A stretch of DNA of 64,000 bases from Bacteroidia bacterium (GCA_030428865.1 JAUIEK010000004.1:124001-188000), one strand, 5' to 3'. Counted from the stretch's first letter, positions 9,453 to 19,419 are shown. Notes: generated from the sequence alone by a model not told the origin. Program-made: numbers and translations.

Positions 9453-9484
9453 AAAAAAGCACCAAAAGAATATTGGTGCTTTTT
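9453..9484 (-). terminator. Terminator after pnp
   Basis: A perfect 12-bp stem (AAAAAGCACCAA with TTGGTGCTTTTT, loop of 7) lies 22 bp beyond the pnp stop in the direction of pnp transcription. It separates pnp from folK. Confidence 0.85.
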
Positions 9485-9505
9485 AAACTTTATCAAGAAT
9501 TTTAA

Positions 9506-11725
9506 TTAATTCTTATGTCTGTCTGAAACACTTTTATTTCTTCTCTCTCCGTTTGAGTTTCTATCCTTACTATCATTGGTATTTCGAGGTTTAGAAACAT
9601 ATCCTTCAGGCTTAGGTAATAGCGCTTTTCTAGAAACCTTATCTTTTCTTGTTTTTGGGTCTACTCCAAAGTATTTCACATCTAGAATATCTCCAATTTT
9701 AAGAACGTCAGAAACATTATTAGTTCTTTCCCATGCAATTTCACTAACGTGTAAAAGAACTTCATTTCCAGGAGCTTCGGTGTATTCTACAACAGCTCCA
9801 AAATCTAACATTTTAATCACTTTTACTTCATAAACGCTTCCTTTTTCAGGTTTAAATATCATCGCATCTATTTTTGCGAGTACAGCATTTATTCCATCTT
9901 GATTAGTTCCTAGAATTTCTACAACTCCTTCTTCAGTTTCCTCATCTTCATTGATTACAATTGTAGTGTCTGTATTTTTTTGTAATTCCTGAATTGTTTT
10001 TCCTCCAGGTCCAATAAAGGCTCCGATCAAATCACCTGGAATTCTTCTGGTAACCATTTTTGGAGCATGTGGTTTTACCTCTGAATTAGGCTGTGCAATT
10101 GTTTCAGTAATTTTATCAAGAATATGGAGTCTTCCTTCTCGGGCTTGTTGCAACGCTTGAACAAGAATTTCATAGGATAAACCTTTTATTTTAATATCCA
10201 TTTGGCAAGCTGTAATACCATCTGCCGTACCTGTCACTTTAAAATCCATATCTCCTAAATGATCTTCATCTCCTAGAATATCAGAAAGAACAGCAAATTT
10301 TTCTCCATCAGTAATTAAACCCATTGCAATTCCAGAAACAGGTTTTTTCATTGTAACACCTGCATCCATAAGCGCCATAGTTCCTGAGCAAACAGTTGCC
10401 ATAGAAGAAGAGCCATTAGATTCTAATACTTCAGAAACAACTCTTACTGTGTAAGGGAAATCTTCAGGAATCATTCCTTTAATAGCTCGTTGTGCTAAAT
10501 TTCCATGCCCAATTTCACGGCGAGAAGTTCCTCTTAAAGGTCTAGCTTCTCCAGTAGAAAAAGGAGGGAAGTTATAGTGTAAATAAAAACGTTCTTCTCC
10601 TTGAATTGTTGGAGAATCGATCATGTTAGCATCTCTAGAAGTTCCTAAAGTTACTGTAGCTAGAGCTTGAGTTTCTCCTCTAGTAAAAATAGAAGAACCA
10701 TGAGCTTTAGGAAGATAATCTACTTCACACCAAATAGGTCTGATATCTGTTGTTTTTCTGCCATCTAAACGTAACCCTTCATTTAAGGTTAGATCACGTA
10801 CAGCAGCTTTTTGTGCTTTTCCATAATACTTGCCAATCAAGTCGCCAAATTCTTCTATTTCTTCTTCAGAAAATATGTCAACTAGTTCTTCTCTTACTTT
10901 AGCAAAAGCTTCTCCTCTTTGTTGCTTAGAGGTTCCTTGTTTGGCAATGTCATAACACTTTTGATATGAGAAATCATGGATTTTTTTCGCTAATTCTTCA
11001 TTTTTTTCCTCACCTTCATATTCACGAGTTTCTTTTTTCCCAACAGCTTCTGCAAGTTTTACTTGAGCATCACATTGAGCTTTAATCGCTTCATGTGCAA
11101 CTCGAATTGCATCTGCCATTTCTTCCTCAGAAACCTCATCCATTTCTCCTTCTACCATAGCAACAAAATCAGTAGAAGCACCTACCATTAAATCCATATC
11201 TGCTTCTGCTAATTGCGTATAGCTTGGGTTTATAATAAACTCACCATTAATTCTGGCTACTCTTACTTCAGAAATTGGCGCTTCAAAAGGAATATCTGAA
11301 AGTTGAATTGCAGCAGAAGCAGCTAAACCTGCTAGTGCATCTGGTATAACCTCTTCATCATGAGACATTAATTGGATCATTACTTGCGTTTCTGCATGAT
11401 AATCTTTTGGGAATAGTGGACGCAATACACGGTCTACTAACCTCATGGTTAAGATTTCTTCATTGCTAGGTCTGGCTTCACGTTTCATAAATCCACCAGG
11501 ATAACGGCCTGCAGCTGCAAACTTTTCTCTATAATCTACTGTTAGTGGTAAAAAATCAATACCTGGTGCTGCGGTTCTTGCAGAAACCACGGTTGCTAAT
11601 AACATGGTGTCTCCCATTCTTACAACAACTGAACCGTCTGCTTGTTTTGCTAATTTTCCGGTTTCTAATGTGATGGTTCTACCATCGCCAAGCTCTATAA
11701 CTTGGTTAAATACTTTTGGAATCAT
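9506..11725 (-). CDS. pnp: Polyribonucleotide nucleotidyltransferase (PNPase)
   Basis: 739 residues. It is a phosphorolytic 3'-5' exoribonuclease in RNA turnover. Two RNase PH domains flank a helical linker (about 1-230 and 310-540). The second has the conserved '[14 protein letters not shown]' and 'GHGNLAQRA' stretches and the '[22 protein letters not shown]' region in part. A KH domain has 'IGPGGKT' near 573, and an S1 domain follows (about 625-695). The last 30 residues are a basic, disordered tail rich in Asn, Ser, Arg and Lys. It lies downstream of rpsO, the classic rpsO-pnp order, but with a terminator between them. Confidence 0.96.
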   Translation of the reverse strand: MIPKVFNQVIELGDGRTITLETGKLAKQADGSVVVRMGDTMLLATVVSARTAAPGIDFLPLTVDYREKFAAAGRYPGGFMKREARPSNEEILTMRLVDRVLRPLFPKDYHAETQVMIQLMSHDEEVIPDALAGLAASAAIQLSDIPFEAPISEVRVARINGEFIINPSYTQLAEADMDLMVGASTDFVAMVEGEMDEVSEEEMADAIRVAHEAIKAQCDAQVKLAEAVGKKETREYEGEEKNEELAKKIHDFSYQKCYDIAKQGTSKQQRGEAFAKVREELVDIFSEEEIEEFGDLIGKYYGKAQKAAVRDLTLNEGLRLDGRKTTDIRPIWCEVDYLPKAHGSSIFTRGETQALATVTLGTSRDANMIDSPTIQGEERFYLHYNFPPFSTGEARPLRGTSRREIGHGNLAQRAIKGMIPEDFPYTVRVVSEVLESNGSSSMATVCSGTMALMDAGVTMKKPVSGIAMGLITDGEKFAVLSDILGDEDHLGDMDFKVTGTADGITACQMDIKIKGLSYEILVQALQQAREGRLHILDKITETIAQPNSEVKPHAPKMVTRRIPGDLIGAFIGPGGKTIQELQKNTDTTIVINEDEETEEGVVEILGTNQDGINAVLAKIDAMIFKPEKGSVYEVKVIKMLDFGAVVEYTEAPGNEVLLHVSEIAWERTNNVSDVLKIGDILDVKYFGVDPKTRKDKVSRKALLPKPEGYVSKPRNTNDSKDRNSNGERRNKSVSDRHKN

Positions 11726-11753
11726 ACGTTAATTTTAACTTCATTAAAAATTT

Positions 11754-11776
11754 GTTGTTGTGTGTTGTTGTGTGTT
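11754..11776. repeat. Tandem 10-bp repeat in the pnp leader
   Basis: Two exact copies of GTTGTTGTGT (plus strand) and three further bases lie 29-51 bp upstream of the pnp start. In the mRNA this is a CA/CAA-rich, unstructured stretch just before the start region. It could be a protein-binding or ribosome-standby site; PNPase autoregulates its leader in E. coli, but by a different mechanism. Confidence 0.6.
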
Positions 11777-11796
11777 ATTCCAATGGGAAGTAAAAT

Positions 11797-11827
11797 AAAA
11801 AGAGGCAGTTGTAGCCTGCCTCTTTTT
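11797..11827 (-). terminator. Terminator or attenuator between rpsO and pnp
   Basis: A 12-bp perfect stem (AAAAAGAGGCAG with CTGCCTCTTTTT, 7-nt loop) followed by U in the minus-strand transcript. It lies 8 bp past the rpsO stop. If incomplete it would set the ratio of S15 to PNPase. Confidence 0.85.
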
Positions 11828-11834
11828 GATAGAA

Positions 11835-12104
11835 TTATTTTCTAATTCCTAGTTCTTTAATAATTGTACGATACCTTTCGATATCTTTTTTCTTTAAATA
11901 ATCTAGTAAACTTCTTCGTTTACCAACCATTCTTAACAAAGAACGCTCTGTATTAAAATCTTTTTGATTTTTCTTTAAGTGACTTGTTAAGTGGTTAATT
12001 CTGTGCGTAAACAACGCAATTTGTCCTTCAGTAGATCCGGTATCATTTTTCCCTTTACCGTGCTTGCTGAAAATTTCTTCTTTTACTTCTTTAGTTAAAT
12101 ACAT
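11835..12104 (-). CDS. rpsO: 30S ribosomal protein S15
   Basis: 89 residues, standard S15 length. S15 binds 16S rRNA helices 20-22 early in 30S assembly. The conserved stretches 'DTGSTEGQIALFTHRINHLT', 'LRMVGKRRSLLDYLKKKD' and 'RYRTIIKELGIRK' are all present. A strong -7 box lies about 55 bp upstream. Confidence 0.97.
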   Translation of the reverse strand: MYLTKEVKEEIFSKHGKGKNDTGSTEGQIALFTHRINHLTSHLKKNQKDFNTERSLLRMVGKRRSLLDYLKKKDIERYRTIIKELGIRK

Positions 12105-12158
12105 GCCAATATTATTAAAATGATTTTTATGTACTCAATGAGTTTTTCATTGAAGCTG

Positions 12159-12166
12159 CAAATGTA
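12159..12166 (-). promoter_or_regulatory. -7 box of the rpsO promoter
   Basis: On the minus strand the bases read TACATTTG, a full match to TAnnTTTG, 55 bp upstream of the rpsO ATG. No TTG at perfect -33 spacing was found. Confidence 0.5.
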
Positions 12167-12245
12167 CAACTATTTTTCAATAAGATTTGTCTTTTGTTGC
12201 TGAATTTTAAGGAGTTATTAAGATTAAAAATAGTAACTTAATATT

Positions 12246-13103
12246 TTAGTCTCTAACAGGCTGATTTTGTATTAAGTCTATGTATAAATTGACTTTTTTC
12301 TTTAACTCACTTCGTTCGTAAATAGCATCTAAAAAACCATGTTCTAATACAAATTCAGAGCGTTGAAATCCTTCTGGTAAATCTTTACCTGTAGTATCTC
12401 TTACAACTCTTGGTCCGGCAAAGGCTATTAACGCATTTGGTTCAGCAATATTAATGTCTCCTAGCATTGCATAAGAAGCAGTTGTTCCTCCAGTAGTTGG
12501 ATCTGTACACAGAGATATATAAGGAATCTTAACATCTGCTAGTTGAGCTAATTTTGCAGATGTTTTTACTAGTTGCATTAAAGACAGAGAAGCCTCCATC
12601 ATTCTAGCTCCTCCTGATTTAGAGATCATTAAAAATGGAATTTTACGCTTGATAGAGTAATCAATAGCACGGGCAATTTTCTCTCCTACAACACTACCCA
12701 TAGAACCTCCAATAAAAGAAAAGTCCATAGCGGCAATTACTAAATCTTTGCCTAAAGATTTACCTACAGCTGTTCTAACCGCATCTTTTAGTTTTGTTTT
12801 CTCTTGAGCTTCTTTTAAACGATCTGGATACTTTTTTGTGTCTTCAAATTTTAAAGGATCCTTTGCTGCTAGTTTAGCATCTAGTTCTTTAAACTTGTTA
12901 TCATCAAAAAAAATCTCAAAATACTCTTTACTACCAATTCTAACATGGTAACCGTCTTCTGGACTTACGTATAAATTTCTTTTAAGTTCTTCTGTATCTA
13001 TAATTTTTCCGCTTGGAGTTTTGTACCACAAGCCTTTAGGAGTGTCTTTTTTCTCTTCTGTAGGGGTTTGAATTCCCTTATCTTTTCTTTTGAACCAAGC
13101 CAT
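12246..13103 (-). CDS. accD: Acetyl-CoA carboxylase carboxyltransferase subunit beta, zinc ribbon degenerate
   Basis: 285 residues. With AccA it transfers the carboxyl group from biotin to acetyl-CoA, giving malonyl-CoA for fatty acid synthesis. The carboxyltransferase body is typical ('[20 protein letters not shown]', '[15 protein letters not shown]', '[14 protein letters not shown]'). The N-terminal part aligns with the E. coli zinc ribbon ('[10 protein letters not shown]', '[15 protein letters not shown]'), but none of the four cysteines is present (Thr29, Gly32 or a gap, Ser47, Asp50 at or near those places). It lies 20 bp downstream of fbaA on the same strand. Confidence 0.95.
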   Translation of the reverse strand: MAWFKRKDKGIQTPTEEKKDTPKGLWYKTPSGKIIDTEELKRNLYVSPEDGYHVRIGSKEYFEIFFDDNKFKELDAKLAAKDPLKFEDTKKYPDRLKEAQEKTKLKDAVRTAVGKSLGKDLVIAAMDFSFIGGSMGSVVGEKIARAIDYSIKRKIPFLMISKSGGARMMEASLSLMQLVKTSAKLAQLADVKIPYISLCTDPTTGGTTASYAMLGDINIAEPNALIAFAGPRVVRDTTGKDLPEGFQRSEFVLEHGFLDAIYERSELKKKVNLYIDLIQNQPVRD

Positions 13104-13123
13104 AATTAATTTGTTTTGGTTTG

Positions 13124-14182
13124 TTATAAAGTATTTACGTTGTTTAAATCTTCAAAAGCTTTTTTAAGCCTCTTTTTAAAGGTAAGTTCACCTTCTCGTA
13201 GCCATTTTCTTGGGTCGTAATATTTTTTATTTGGCTGATCATTACCTTCAGGATTTCCAATTTGTGTTTTTAGATAATCGATTTTTTCTGTCATGTAATC
13301 TCTAATGCCTTCTGTAAAAGCAAATTGCAGATCAGTATCAATATTCATCTTTATCACACCATAGCTAATCGCTTCTCTTATTTCTTCTAAAGAAGAACCA
13401 GAACCTCCATGGAAAACAAAATCTATGGTGTTATGAGGAACGTTGAATTTTTTAGAAATATATTCCTGAGAGTTCTTTAGAATTTTTGGAGTTAACTTTA
13501 CATTTCCAGGCTTATAAACTCCGTGTACATTCCCGAAAGCAGCAGCAATGGTAAATTTATCACTTACTTTAGAAAGCTCTTCATAAGCATAAGCAACTTC
13601 TTCTGGTTGTGTGTATAGTTTGGAAGAATCTACATCAGAATTATCTACACCATCTTCCTCTCCACCTGTAATTCCAAGTTCAATTTCTAAGGTCATTCCC
13701 ATTTTAGACATACGACTAAGATACTGTTTGCAGGTTTCTATATTCTCTTCGATTGGTTCTTCGGATAGGTCAATCATGTGAGAACTATATAGTGATTTTC
13801 CTGTTTGCTTGAAGTATTCCTCATTCGCATCTAACAAGCCATCAATCCAAGGAAGTAATTTTTTTGCACAATGATCTGTATGCAAAATTACAGGAACTTC
13901 GTATGCCTCGGCTAATAAGTGAATGTGCTTAGCGCCTGTTACGGCTCCTGCTACGGCAGCTTTTTGATTTTTGTTTGAAAGTCCTTTTCCAGCATTAAAT
14001 TGAGCTCCGCCATTTGAAAATTGAATAATCACTGGAGCATTTAATTCTTTTGCTGTTTCTAATACAGAATTAATTGAATTTGATCCAACAACATTTACAG
14101 CAGGTAGCGCAAATTGTTTTTCTTTGGCAAGTTTAAATATTTCTTGCACTTGTTTACCAGTAGCTACTCCAGATTTGATCAT
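13124..14182 (-). CDS. fbaA: Class II fructose-bisphosphate aldolase
   Basis: 352 residues. It is a zinc-dependent aldolase interconverting fructose-1,6-bisphosphate with DHAP and glyceraldehyde-3-phosphate in the cytoplasm. The catalytic Asp103 and the zinc ligand His104 lie in '[20 protein letters not shown]' (101-120). Another metal/phosphate region is '[19 protein letters not shown]'. Length and sequence fit the long class IIA form found in E. coli and Bacteroidota. It is probably co-transcribed with accD. Confidence 0.96.
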   Translation of the reverse strand: MIKSGVATGKQVQEIFKLAKEKQFALPAVNVVGSNSINSVLETAKELNAPVIIQFSNGGAQFNAGKGLSNKNQKAAVAGAVTGAKHIHLLAEAYEVPVILHTDHCAKKLLPWIDGLLDANEEYFKQTGKSLYSSHMIDLSEEPIEENIETCKQYLSRMSKMGMTLEIELGITGGEEDGVDNSDVDSSKLYTQPEEVAYAYEELSKVSDKFTIAAAFGNVHGVYKPGNVKLTPKILKNSQEYISKKFNVPHNTIDFVFHGGSGSSLEEIREAISYGVIKMNIDTDLQFAFTEGIRDYMTEKIDYLKTQIGNPEGNDQPNKKYYDPRKWLREGELTFKKRLKKAFEDLNNVNTL

Positions 14183-14218
14183 ATTTTTAATTGAATTAAT
14201 TAATCAATTTTAAAAAAA

Positions 14219-14226
14219 CAAAACTA
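14219..14226 (-). promoter_or_regulatory. -7 box upstream of fbaA
   Basis: Minus-strand TAGTTTTG matches TAnnTTTG, 37 bp before the fbaA ATG. No convincing -33 element. Confidence 0.35.
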
Positions 14227-14236
14227 CATAAATTTC

Positions 14237-16729
14237 TTAAAAAGGATAATTAATTCCAACATTATAAACAGCGTTGGAAAAGTTGTGGTTTCTAAACCAT
14301 CTATTGCCAGACAAGTAGGGTTCGTGCATTTTAAAAGCTAAATCTAAACGCAGTACGAGAAAACTAAAATCATATCGGATCCCAAAACCAGAACCCATGG
14401 CAATATCTTGTAATGATTCAATTCCATTAAATTTTGCCTCATCATTTGCAAAAATAGAATTGGTGATATCCCAAATGTTTCCTGCGTCTACAAAAAGAGC
14501 TCCTTTAAGACTCCCAAATATATCAAAACGATATTCTGCACTTGTTAAAAATTTTAAGCTTCCAATGTTATACTCTAACCCACTGTTTCTTCTTCCAGGG
14601 CCCAAGTTATAAGTTTGCCAAGCTCTGATATCATTAGATCCTCCTGCAAAATAACTTTTAATAAAAGGAACGCTTGAGTTGTTATAGGGAATAATAGCTC
14701 CTAAAAAGGATCGAAAACCAAAAACAGAACGATTGCCTGTATCCCAGAATTTTTTGTACTCAATATCTGTTTTAAAATATTGCGCTAAAGGAATTTTAAA
14801 GAGCGTTTTTTTATTATCCTCGTTTACTTTATTGCTAATAAGTCCCAAAATATTACCAGAGTTAGCAAATCGTATTTTAAAAAAAGAAAAATCATTATCC
14901 TTATAATTCGTTTGATTATTGTACGTATAAGAGTAAGCGATAGTAGGAATTATAAAATCTGATGTGACAATATTATATCGATCAAGTATATTTAAATTGT
15001 CTTGGTATTCTTGTGGATTATTATTTTGAAAAGCAGTATCACTAAAAACTTCTTGCATAAAACTAACTGCTTCTGCTTTTTCTAGCTCATAAGAGTTGTC
15101 GTAATAAACTTGAGCAATGTTAGATAGTTTTGTAAACTCAGAATTATAGATGTCAAAATAATTATCTACGTTTAAATTTTGAACATATTGCGTATTAAAT
15201 ATTTCTAACTGAATCGTTTTTTTAGGATTGTATTGCCATTGATAATCTATCATGCCTGTAATGGTTTGCCTATCTAATCCAATATTTTTTTGAATACTAG
15301 TTCCTACAGTTAAGAATGTTCTAGGAGACATGGTTTTTGGCACCAATTTATTTAACCCAAATGGAGCAAAAAGTCTTGGTATTTCTAATGAAGCATCTGC
15401 TCCAATTTCCCATGAGTTGAAAAAGTTTCCAGACCTATTGGCATCTTGAGAGGCATTAAAGAAAGAACCTAAAAAAGATAGTTTAAAAACTTCTGCACCT
15501 TTAAATGTGTTTCTGTTTATAATTGAGAATTTACCAGAAACACCAAGATCTCGAATATTTGAATGGGTGAGTTCTGTTTCTAAACTCAACGTGTATTTTT
15601 CAATGGGCGTTAAAAAAATGTTGACGTCTAATAAATCATTTCTTCCTTCTACAGGTTCATATTTTATATTAGTTGTTTTAAAGTTTTTGAGAGATTTAAG
15701 GTGCTTTCTGGTTAAATTCCTTAAAGTGTCTTTGTAAACCTCTCCTTCATTCAAAAAGATAGATTCAGATAAGTACTTTGGATTATAACGAACTCGTTCA
15801 TGAGCTTTGTATGTAATACTATTATACTGTATGCTGTCTAGATAGGATGAATTTCTTTTTGTAAAAGAGTAGTCTGTAAAAACGTTGATATTTCGTAGAC
15901 GTTGGATAGTAAGTGGTTTGGAGATGTATGATCCGTTTTGCTCAACAATTCTATCACCAGAAATAACAACTTCTACATTGGTTTTATAAGCGCTAGAATC
16001 AATATCATAAAACCCTAGGTTTTTATTAAAATGGAAGATTCCGTTATTTCTAAACAGTTTAGTAATTCTACGTTCTTCGTTAATAAAACTTTGCTCGTTA
16101 TATTGCTCTCCTGATTTTAAAAATGATTTTTGAGTTTGAGCTTTGTAAATAGAATCTAATACAGGAGATTCTACTTTAACTCTTATTGTATCTAGTACCA
16201 GAGGCTTTCCTTTTGTAATATTGTAAGAAATGGAACCTTTTTTATTACCAATATCTTTTTTTTCTGAGGTTACTATCGATTTGAAATATCCTTGGGTTTG
16301 TAAATAAAGACGCAAGTTGTTTGCAGATTTATCAATTTTTTTATCATCTATTATAACTGGAGCTTCTCCATTTCTTAAGAACCAATTATTAATTCCGATC
16401 ATAGAATTGGCAAAAGAAATACTTTGCTTTTCTGAAAAAATACTCTTAAAAAACTTATAGGTTTTCGGATTTTTTTCCCCCCATTTCTTAGGTGTTTTTG
16501 GTTTTTCTGGATTTCCTAAATTGTAGAAATGAAGTGCTAGAGGAATGCCTAAAGTTTTACTGTTGGGTTTTAAAGCTACAAGCTCTTCTAATTTGGAGTC
16601 TGAACTTTTTTCATTATCAACATAAATCGTGTTTTTTGTCAACAGCCGTTCTCCTTCTTCAAGCCTTTTGGTAGAGTTACAGGCAACGAAAAAGATAGAA
16701 GTAAAAACAATAAAGGAAGTTTTTTTCAT
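14237..16729 (-). CDS. tamL: TamL: BamA-superfamily outer-membrane lipoprotein
   Basis: 830 residues from the chosen start. An upstream in-frame Met (at 16756) exists, but it would overlap the -7 box and would bury the signal. Starting at 16729 gives a classic lipoprotein signal, 'MKKTSFIVFTSIFFVAC' with lipid-anchored Cys17. The middle holds POTRA-like repeats (about 90-400), and the C-terminal 400 residues form the 16-strand barrel ('YFAGGSNDIRAWQTYNLGPG', 'LFVDAGNIWDI', ending in Phe). This architecture, a lipid-anchored TamA-like Omp85 protein, is the Bacteroidota TamL, partner of TamB in outer-membrane protein or lipid transport. It is divergent from a TrmH-family gene, a common neighbour. 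Confidence 0.88.
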   Translation of the reverse strand: MKKTSFIVFTSIFFVACNSTKRLEEGERLLTKNTIYVDNEKSSDSKLEELVALKPNSKTLGIPLALHFYNLGNPEKPKTPKKWGEKNPKTYKFFKSIFSEKQSISFANSMIGINNWFLRNGEAPVIIDDKKIDKSANNLRLYLQTQGYFKSIVTSEKKDIGNKKGSISYNITKGKPLVLDTIRVKVESPVLDSIYKAQTQKSFLKSGEQYNEQSFINEERRITKLFRNNGIFHFNKNLGFYDIDSSAYKTNVEVVISGDRIVEQNGSYISKPLTIQRLRNINVFTDYSFTKRNSSYLDSIQYNSITYKAHERVRYNPKYLSESIFLNEGEVYKDTLRNLTRKHLKSLKNFKTTNIKYEPVEGRNDLLDVNIFLTPIEKYTLSLETELTHSNIRDLGVSGKFSIINRNTFKGAEVFKLSFLGSFFNASQDANRSGNFFNSWEIGADASLEIPRLFAPFGLNKLVPKTMSPRTFLTVGTSIQKNIGLDRQTITGMIDYQWQYNPKKTIQLEIFNTQYVQNLNVDNYFDIYNSEFTKLSNIAQVYYDNSYELEKAEAVSFMQEVFSDTAFQNNNPQEYQDNLNILDRYNIVTSDFIIPTIAYSYTYNNQTNYKDNDFSFFKIRFANSGNILGLISNKVNEDNKKTLFKIPLAQYFKTDIEYKKFWDTGNRSVFGFRSFLGAIIPYNNSSVPFIKSYFAGGSNDIRAWQTYNLGPGRRNSGLEYNIGSLKFLTSAEYRFDIFGSLKGALFVDAGNIWDITNSIFANDEAKFNGIESLQDIAMGSGFGIRYDFSFLVLRLDLAFKMHEPYLSGNRWFRNHNFSNAVYNVGINYPF

Positions 16730-16753
16730 GAAGTAACCAACACTACTAAAGTT

Positions 16754-16770
16754 CAAAAATAGTACTTTTG
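16754..16770. promoter_or_regulatory. Back-to-back -7 boxes, tamL / trmH-like divergent promoters
   Basis: TATTTTTG on the minus strand (16754-16761), 25 bp before the tamL ATG, and TACTTTTG on the plus strand (16763-16770), 20 bp before the methyltransferase ATG, are separated by one base. Both fit TAnnTTTG. The two promoters cannot be occupied at once. Confidence 0.5.
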
Positions 16771-16789
16771 AATTGTTTACAGAGATAAA

Positions 16790-17515
16790 ATGAGCTTATC
16801 TAACAATCAACTCAAACTAATAACTAGTTTACGAAGAAAAAAGTATCGAAACCTTCATAAATTATTTATTGTTGAAGGAATAAAAGGAATAGAGGAGTTC
16901 TTAAATTCTTCATTCCAATTGCATTCGCTTTTTACAACAGATGAAACTATTTTTCAATCGTACTCATCAACTGTTATTTCAGAAACTGAATTAAGCCAGA
17001 TTAGTGCGCTTAAGTCACCCAACGAAGTTTTAGGGATTTTTAAAATCCCAGAGGAAAAAGAATTAGAGTTAAAAGACCTAACAATAGCTCTTGATGATGT
17101 TAATGATCCTGGAAACTTAGGCACAATTATTAGGCTTTGTGATTGGTTTGGTGTGCAAAATCTACTTTGCTCTTTGCACACGGTAGATTGCTACAATCCA
17201 AAAGTTGTGCAAGCAAGTATGGGAAGCCTAACACGTGTGTCTATTCATTATGTACATCTTTCTGATTTTTTGAAAAAATTAACCATTCCAATCATTACGG
17301 CAGATATGGATGGAAAATCTGTTTATGAATTTTCTCCTCCAAAACAATCTATTCTTATAATGGGGAATGAAGCTAACGGAATTTCTAATGAGGTTGAGCT
17401 TTTAGCCAATGAAGTTATTTCAATACCAAGATTTGGAATGCAGAAAGAAACAGAGAGCTTAAACGTGGCAACTGCTACAGCTATTCTGTTAAATGAGTTT
17501 AGAAGAAAACGGTAA
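16790..17515 (+). CDS. TrmH/SpoU-family RNA 2'-O-methyltransferase
   Basis: 241 residues. The three SPOUT knot motifs are clear: 'DDVNDPGNLGTIIR', 'IMGNEANGIS' and 'ESLNVATATAILL'. The N-terminal 80 residues are the small substrate-binding domain ('KYRNLHKLFIVEGIKGIEEF'). The enzyme methylates ribose 2'-OH in rRNA or tRNA with S-adenosylmethionine; which nucleotide cannot be told from the sequence. It shares a divergent promoter region with tamL, and the following unrecognised gene begins 21 bp later. Confidence 0.92.
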   Translation: MSLSNNQLKLITSLRRKKYRNLHKLFIVEGIKGIEEFLNSSFQLHSLFTTDETIFQSYSSTVISETELSQISALKSPNEVLGIFKIPEEKELELKDLTIALDDVNDPGNLGTIIRLCDWFGVQNLLCSLHTVDCYNPKVVQASMGSLTRVSIHYVHLSDFLKKLTIPIITADMDGKSVYEFSPPKQSILIMGNEANGISNEVELLANEVISIPRFGMQKETESLNVATATAILLNEFRRKR

Positions 17516-17536
17516 TTTTATATATATATCGAAAAA

Positions 17537-17962
17537 ATGAAAGAATTTTTTCAATTAGAGCCAGAAGTATCGGGAGAATTAGGTGCTAATGCCATTATAA
17601 ATAACTCAATACATCCTCCAAAAGTAGAGAAACTAGAGTTTGTTTTTAAAGGCTGGTTAGGTGATTGCTTAATTGAGTGTTTTCCTGTTTTTTTAATCAC
17701 GGAAAAAGTAGCTAAAAAACTTACCGAAAATAATATAACTGGTTTTTCAATAAAATCATTAGAGATTAGAAAAGATTACCCTTTTGATGAACTGTATCCA
17801 AATTTGATTTTACCCAAATTTGTTTGGATTGATATAAATGGAGAAGCAAAAAAATCTGATTTCGGAATTAAAGAGAATTTACTAATTACAAGTGATAAAG
17901 CTCTGAAAATATTGCAGCAGGAAGGATTAAATTATTGTGATATTAAAGAAATATCTTTTTAA
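17537..17962 (+). CDS. Conserved protein of unknown function (immunity-protein-like pattern)
   Basis: 141 residues, no signal peptide, no membrane segment. Not recognised with certainty. The internal pattern 'FLITEKVAKKLTENNITGFSI' and 'LLITSDKALKILQQEGL' repeats a layout seen in the DUF1629/Imm11-like immunity family (a strand, 'S/TEK', a helix, then Gly or Leu and a strand), and 'LPKFVWIDINGEA' lies between them. That assignment is weak. It sits 21 bp after the methyltransferase with an AT-only spacer and no promoter match, so it is probably read from the same transcript. No toxin gene is adjacent. Confidence 0.6.
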   Translation: MKEFFQLEPEVSGELGANAIINNSIHPPKVEKLEFVFKGWLGDCLIECFPVFLITEKVAKKLTENNITGFSIKSLEIRKDYPFDELYPNLILPKFVWIDINGEAKKSDFGIKENLLITSDKALKILQQEGLNYCDIKEISF

Positions 17963-17988
17963 TTAGACTTATAATTCTACCTTCTTTG

Positions 17989-18684
17989 TTACTCAAACGC
18001 AAGGTTGATAAAAATCCCTCTAGTGCCGAAAGCATTTACTGGAGAAGTCCATTGGCTATTGGGAATGTTATCATCAACCAACTCTATGTTCATGGCAAAA
18101 ACTCCTCTGATAGAAGGCGAAAACTTAAAGAAATAGAGATAAAAATCAACACCAATACCAACTTCATACATAAAGTTGCTTGTTTTCATCCGAAATTGAC
18201 CGCTAGAATTATCATCTTGGTTGTTTTCATTGCTAGAGAAATTATGATCATACGATATACCAGCCAAAACATAAGGCCTCATGTTTCTCCATCTATTTGT
18301 GCTAAATTTAAGAACTAGAGGGAGATGAAGATAGGTAGATTTAGCTTCTCTAACACTGTCTGTTTCTGAATTAATATGCGTGAAATATAACTTTCTAGAG
18401 TTGCTAATAAAACCAGGTTCAAAGCGTAGGTTTATGTTTTTGTGTAATCGTAAATCACCTATAAGTCCTACGTTAAACCCAATAGTAGGTTCAACCCTAA
18501 TCTCGGCATTTGGATAATTGCTAAGCCTGTAGTCAATTTTAAAATCATTTTGATTTAATCCGAGGTAAAATCCATAATGAAGTTTTCTTTCATCAAAATT
18601 AGGAAGGTAATCTACATTTCTTCTTTGAGAAAATGTAGTTAGAGTACAACAAGCTAAAACAAAAGTGATAATAATTTTTTTCAT
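17989..18684 (-). CDS. porT: PorT-family outer-membrane protein (T9SS/gliding)
   Basis: 231 residues from the chosen start at 18684, which gives a clean signal peptide, 'MKKIIITFVLACCTLTTFSQ'. The longer in-frame start at 18723 would overlap ubiE and place 13 residues before the signal. The rest is an eight-stranded beta-barrel pattern ('LHYGFYLGLNQNDFKI', 'PTIGFNVGLIGDLRLHKNINLRFEPGF' in part, 'YVLAGISYDHNF', and a final Phe-Glu). PorT (SprT in F. johnsoniae) is an accessory protein of type IX secretion. ubiE ends 4 bp upstream; the ubiE-porT pair is usual in this family. Confidence 0.87.
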   Translation of the reverse strand: MKKIIITFVLACCTLTTFSQRRNVDYLPNFDERKLHYGFYLGLNQNDFKIDYRLSNYPNAEIRVEPTIGFNVGLIGDLRLHKNINLRFEPGFISNSRKLYFTHINSETDSVREAKSTYLHLPLVLKFSTNRWRNMRPYVLAGISYDHNFSSNENNQDDNSSGQFRMKTSNFMYEVGIGVDFYLYFFKFSPSIRGVFAMNIELVDDNIPNSQWTSPVNAFGTRGIFINLAFE

Positions 18685-18688
18685 AAAA

Positions 18689-19417
18689 CTATTTAGAGGC
18701 TCTGTAAATAGTAGCAGAGCCAAATGTAACAGGTTTGTAACTTGTATCTATAAACCCATTTTTTTTCAAAATATTGTCAAAAGCTTTACCAAAAGGAAAA
18801 CTATTGGCAGATTCTGATAAGTATGAATAAGCTACTTTGTCTTTTGAGAAAATTTTACCTATTAAAGGCAAAATAACAGAGGTGTAAAATTTATAGCCCT
18901 GAGCAAAAGGAAATTTAGTAGGATTGGATGTTTCTAGAATAACAAAAGTTCCTTTAGGTTTTAAAACTCTTCTTATTTCTTGAAGCCCTTTATCTAAGTC
19001 TGCAAAATTTCTTACACCAAAAGAAACAGTAATTGCATCAAAAAAATTATCTGGAAAAGGCATGTTTTCAGAATCACCCACAACCATTTCTATAATGTTG
19101 TTGAGGTTTTTTTTAGCTACTTTTTGTTTTCCAACCTCTAGCATTCCTTCAGAAATGTCTAGTCCAACAATTTTTTCGGGTTTTAGCTGACTCATCATGA
19201 TTGCTAAATCGCCTGTGCCTGTTGCAATATCTAAAATTGTTTTTGGGTTGTTTTTGCCAACCATTTTAACTACCCTTTTCCTCCAACGAACATCAATTCC
19301 CAAAGAAATGACTCTATTTAAATCATCATAATTTTTAGAGATGTTATTGAACATAGTAGTTACCTGTTCCTTTTTTCCTGCTTCTGAGTGTTTATAAGGT
19401 TTTACGATTTTTGTCAT
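18689..19417 (-). CDS. ubiE: Demethylmenaquinone methyltransferase
   Basis: 242 residues, a class I SAM methyltransferase of the MenG/UbiE type. Motif I is '[15 protein letters not shown]'. The family blocks '[18 protein letters not shown]' and '[14 protein letters not shown]' are present. It performs the last step of menaquinone synthesis, C-methylating demethylmenaquinone. Because Flavobacteria use menaquinone, MenG is the likely function rather than a role in ubiquinone synthesis. It supplies the quinone used by the Na+-NQR encoded further along. It lies between the NifU-like gene (2 bp gap) and porT (4 bp gap), so these form one operon. Confidence 0.95.
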   Translation of the reverse strand: MTKIVKPYKHSEAGKKEQVTTMFNNISKNYDDLNRVISLGIDVRWRKRVVKMVGKNNPKTILDIATGTGDLAIMMSQLKPEKIVGLDISEGMLEVGKQKVAKKNLNNIIEMVVGDSENMPFPDNFFDAITVSFGVRNFADLDKGLQEIRRVLKPKGTFVILETSNPTKFPFAQGYKFYTSVILPLIGKIFSKDKVAYSYLSESANSFPFGKAFDNILKKNGFIDTSYKPVTFGSATIYRASK

Positions 19418-19419
19418 TC

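Noticed and set aside
16730..16756. Upstream start of tamL
   Set aside because: It overlaps the promoter -7 box and would move the lipoprotein signal inside the protein.
17516..17536. Short (TA)n run between the methyltransferase and the next gene
   Set aside because: Only about five TA units in an AT-rich gap; no evidence for function beyond a spacer.
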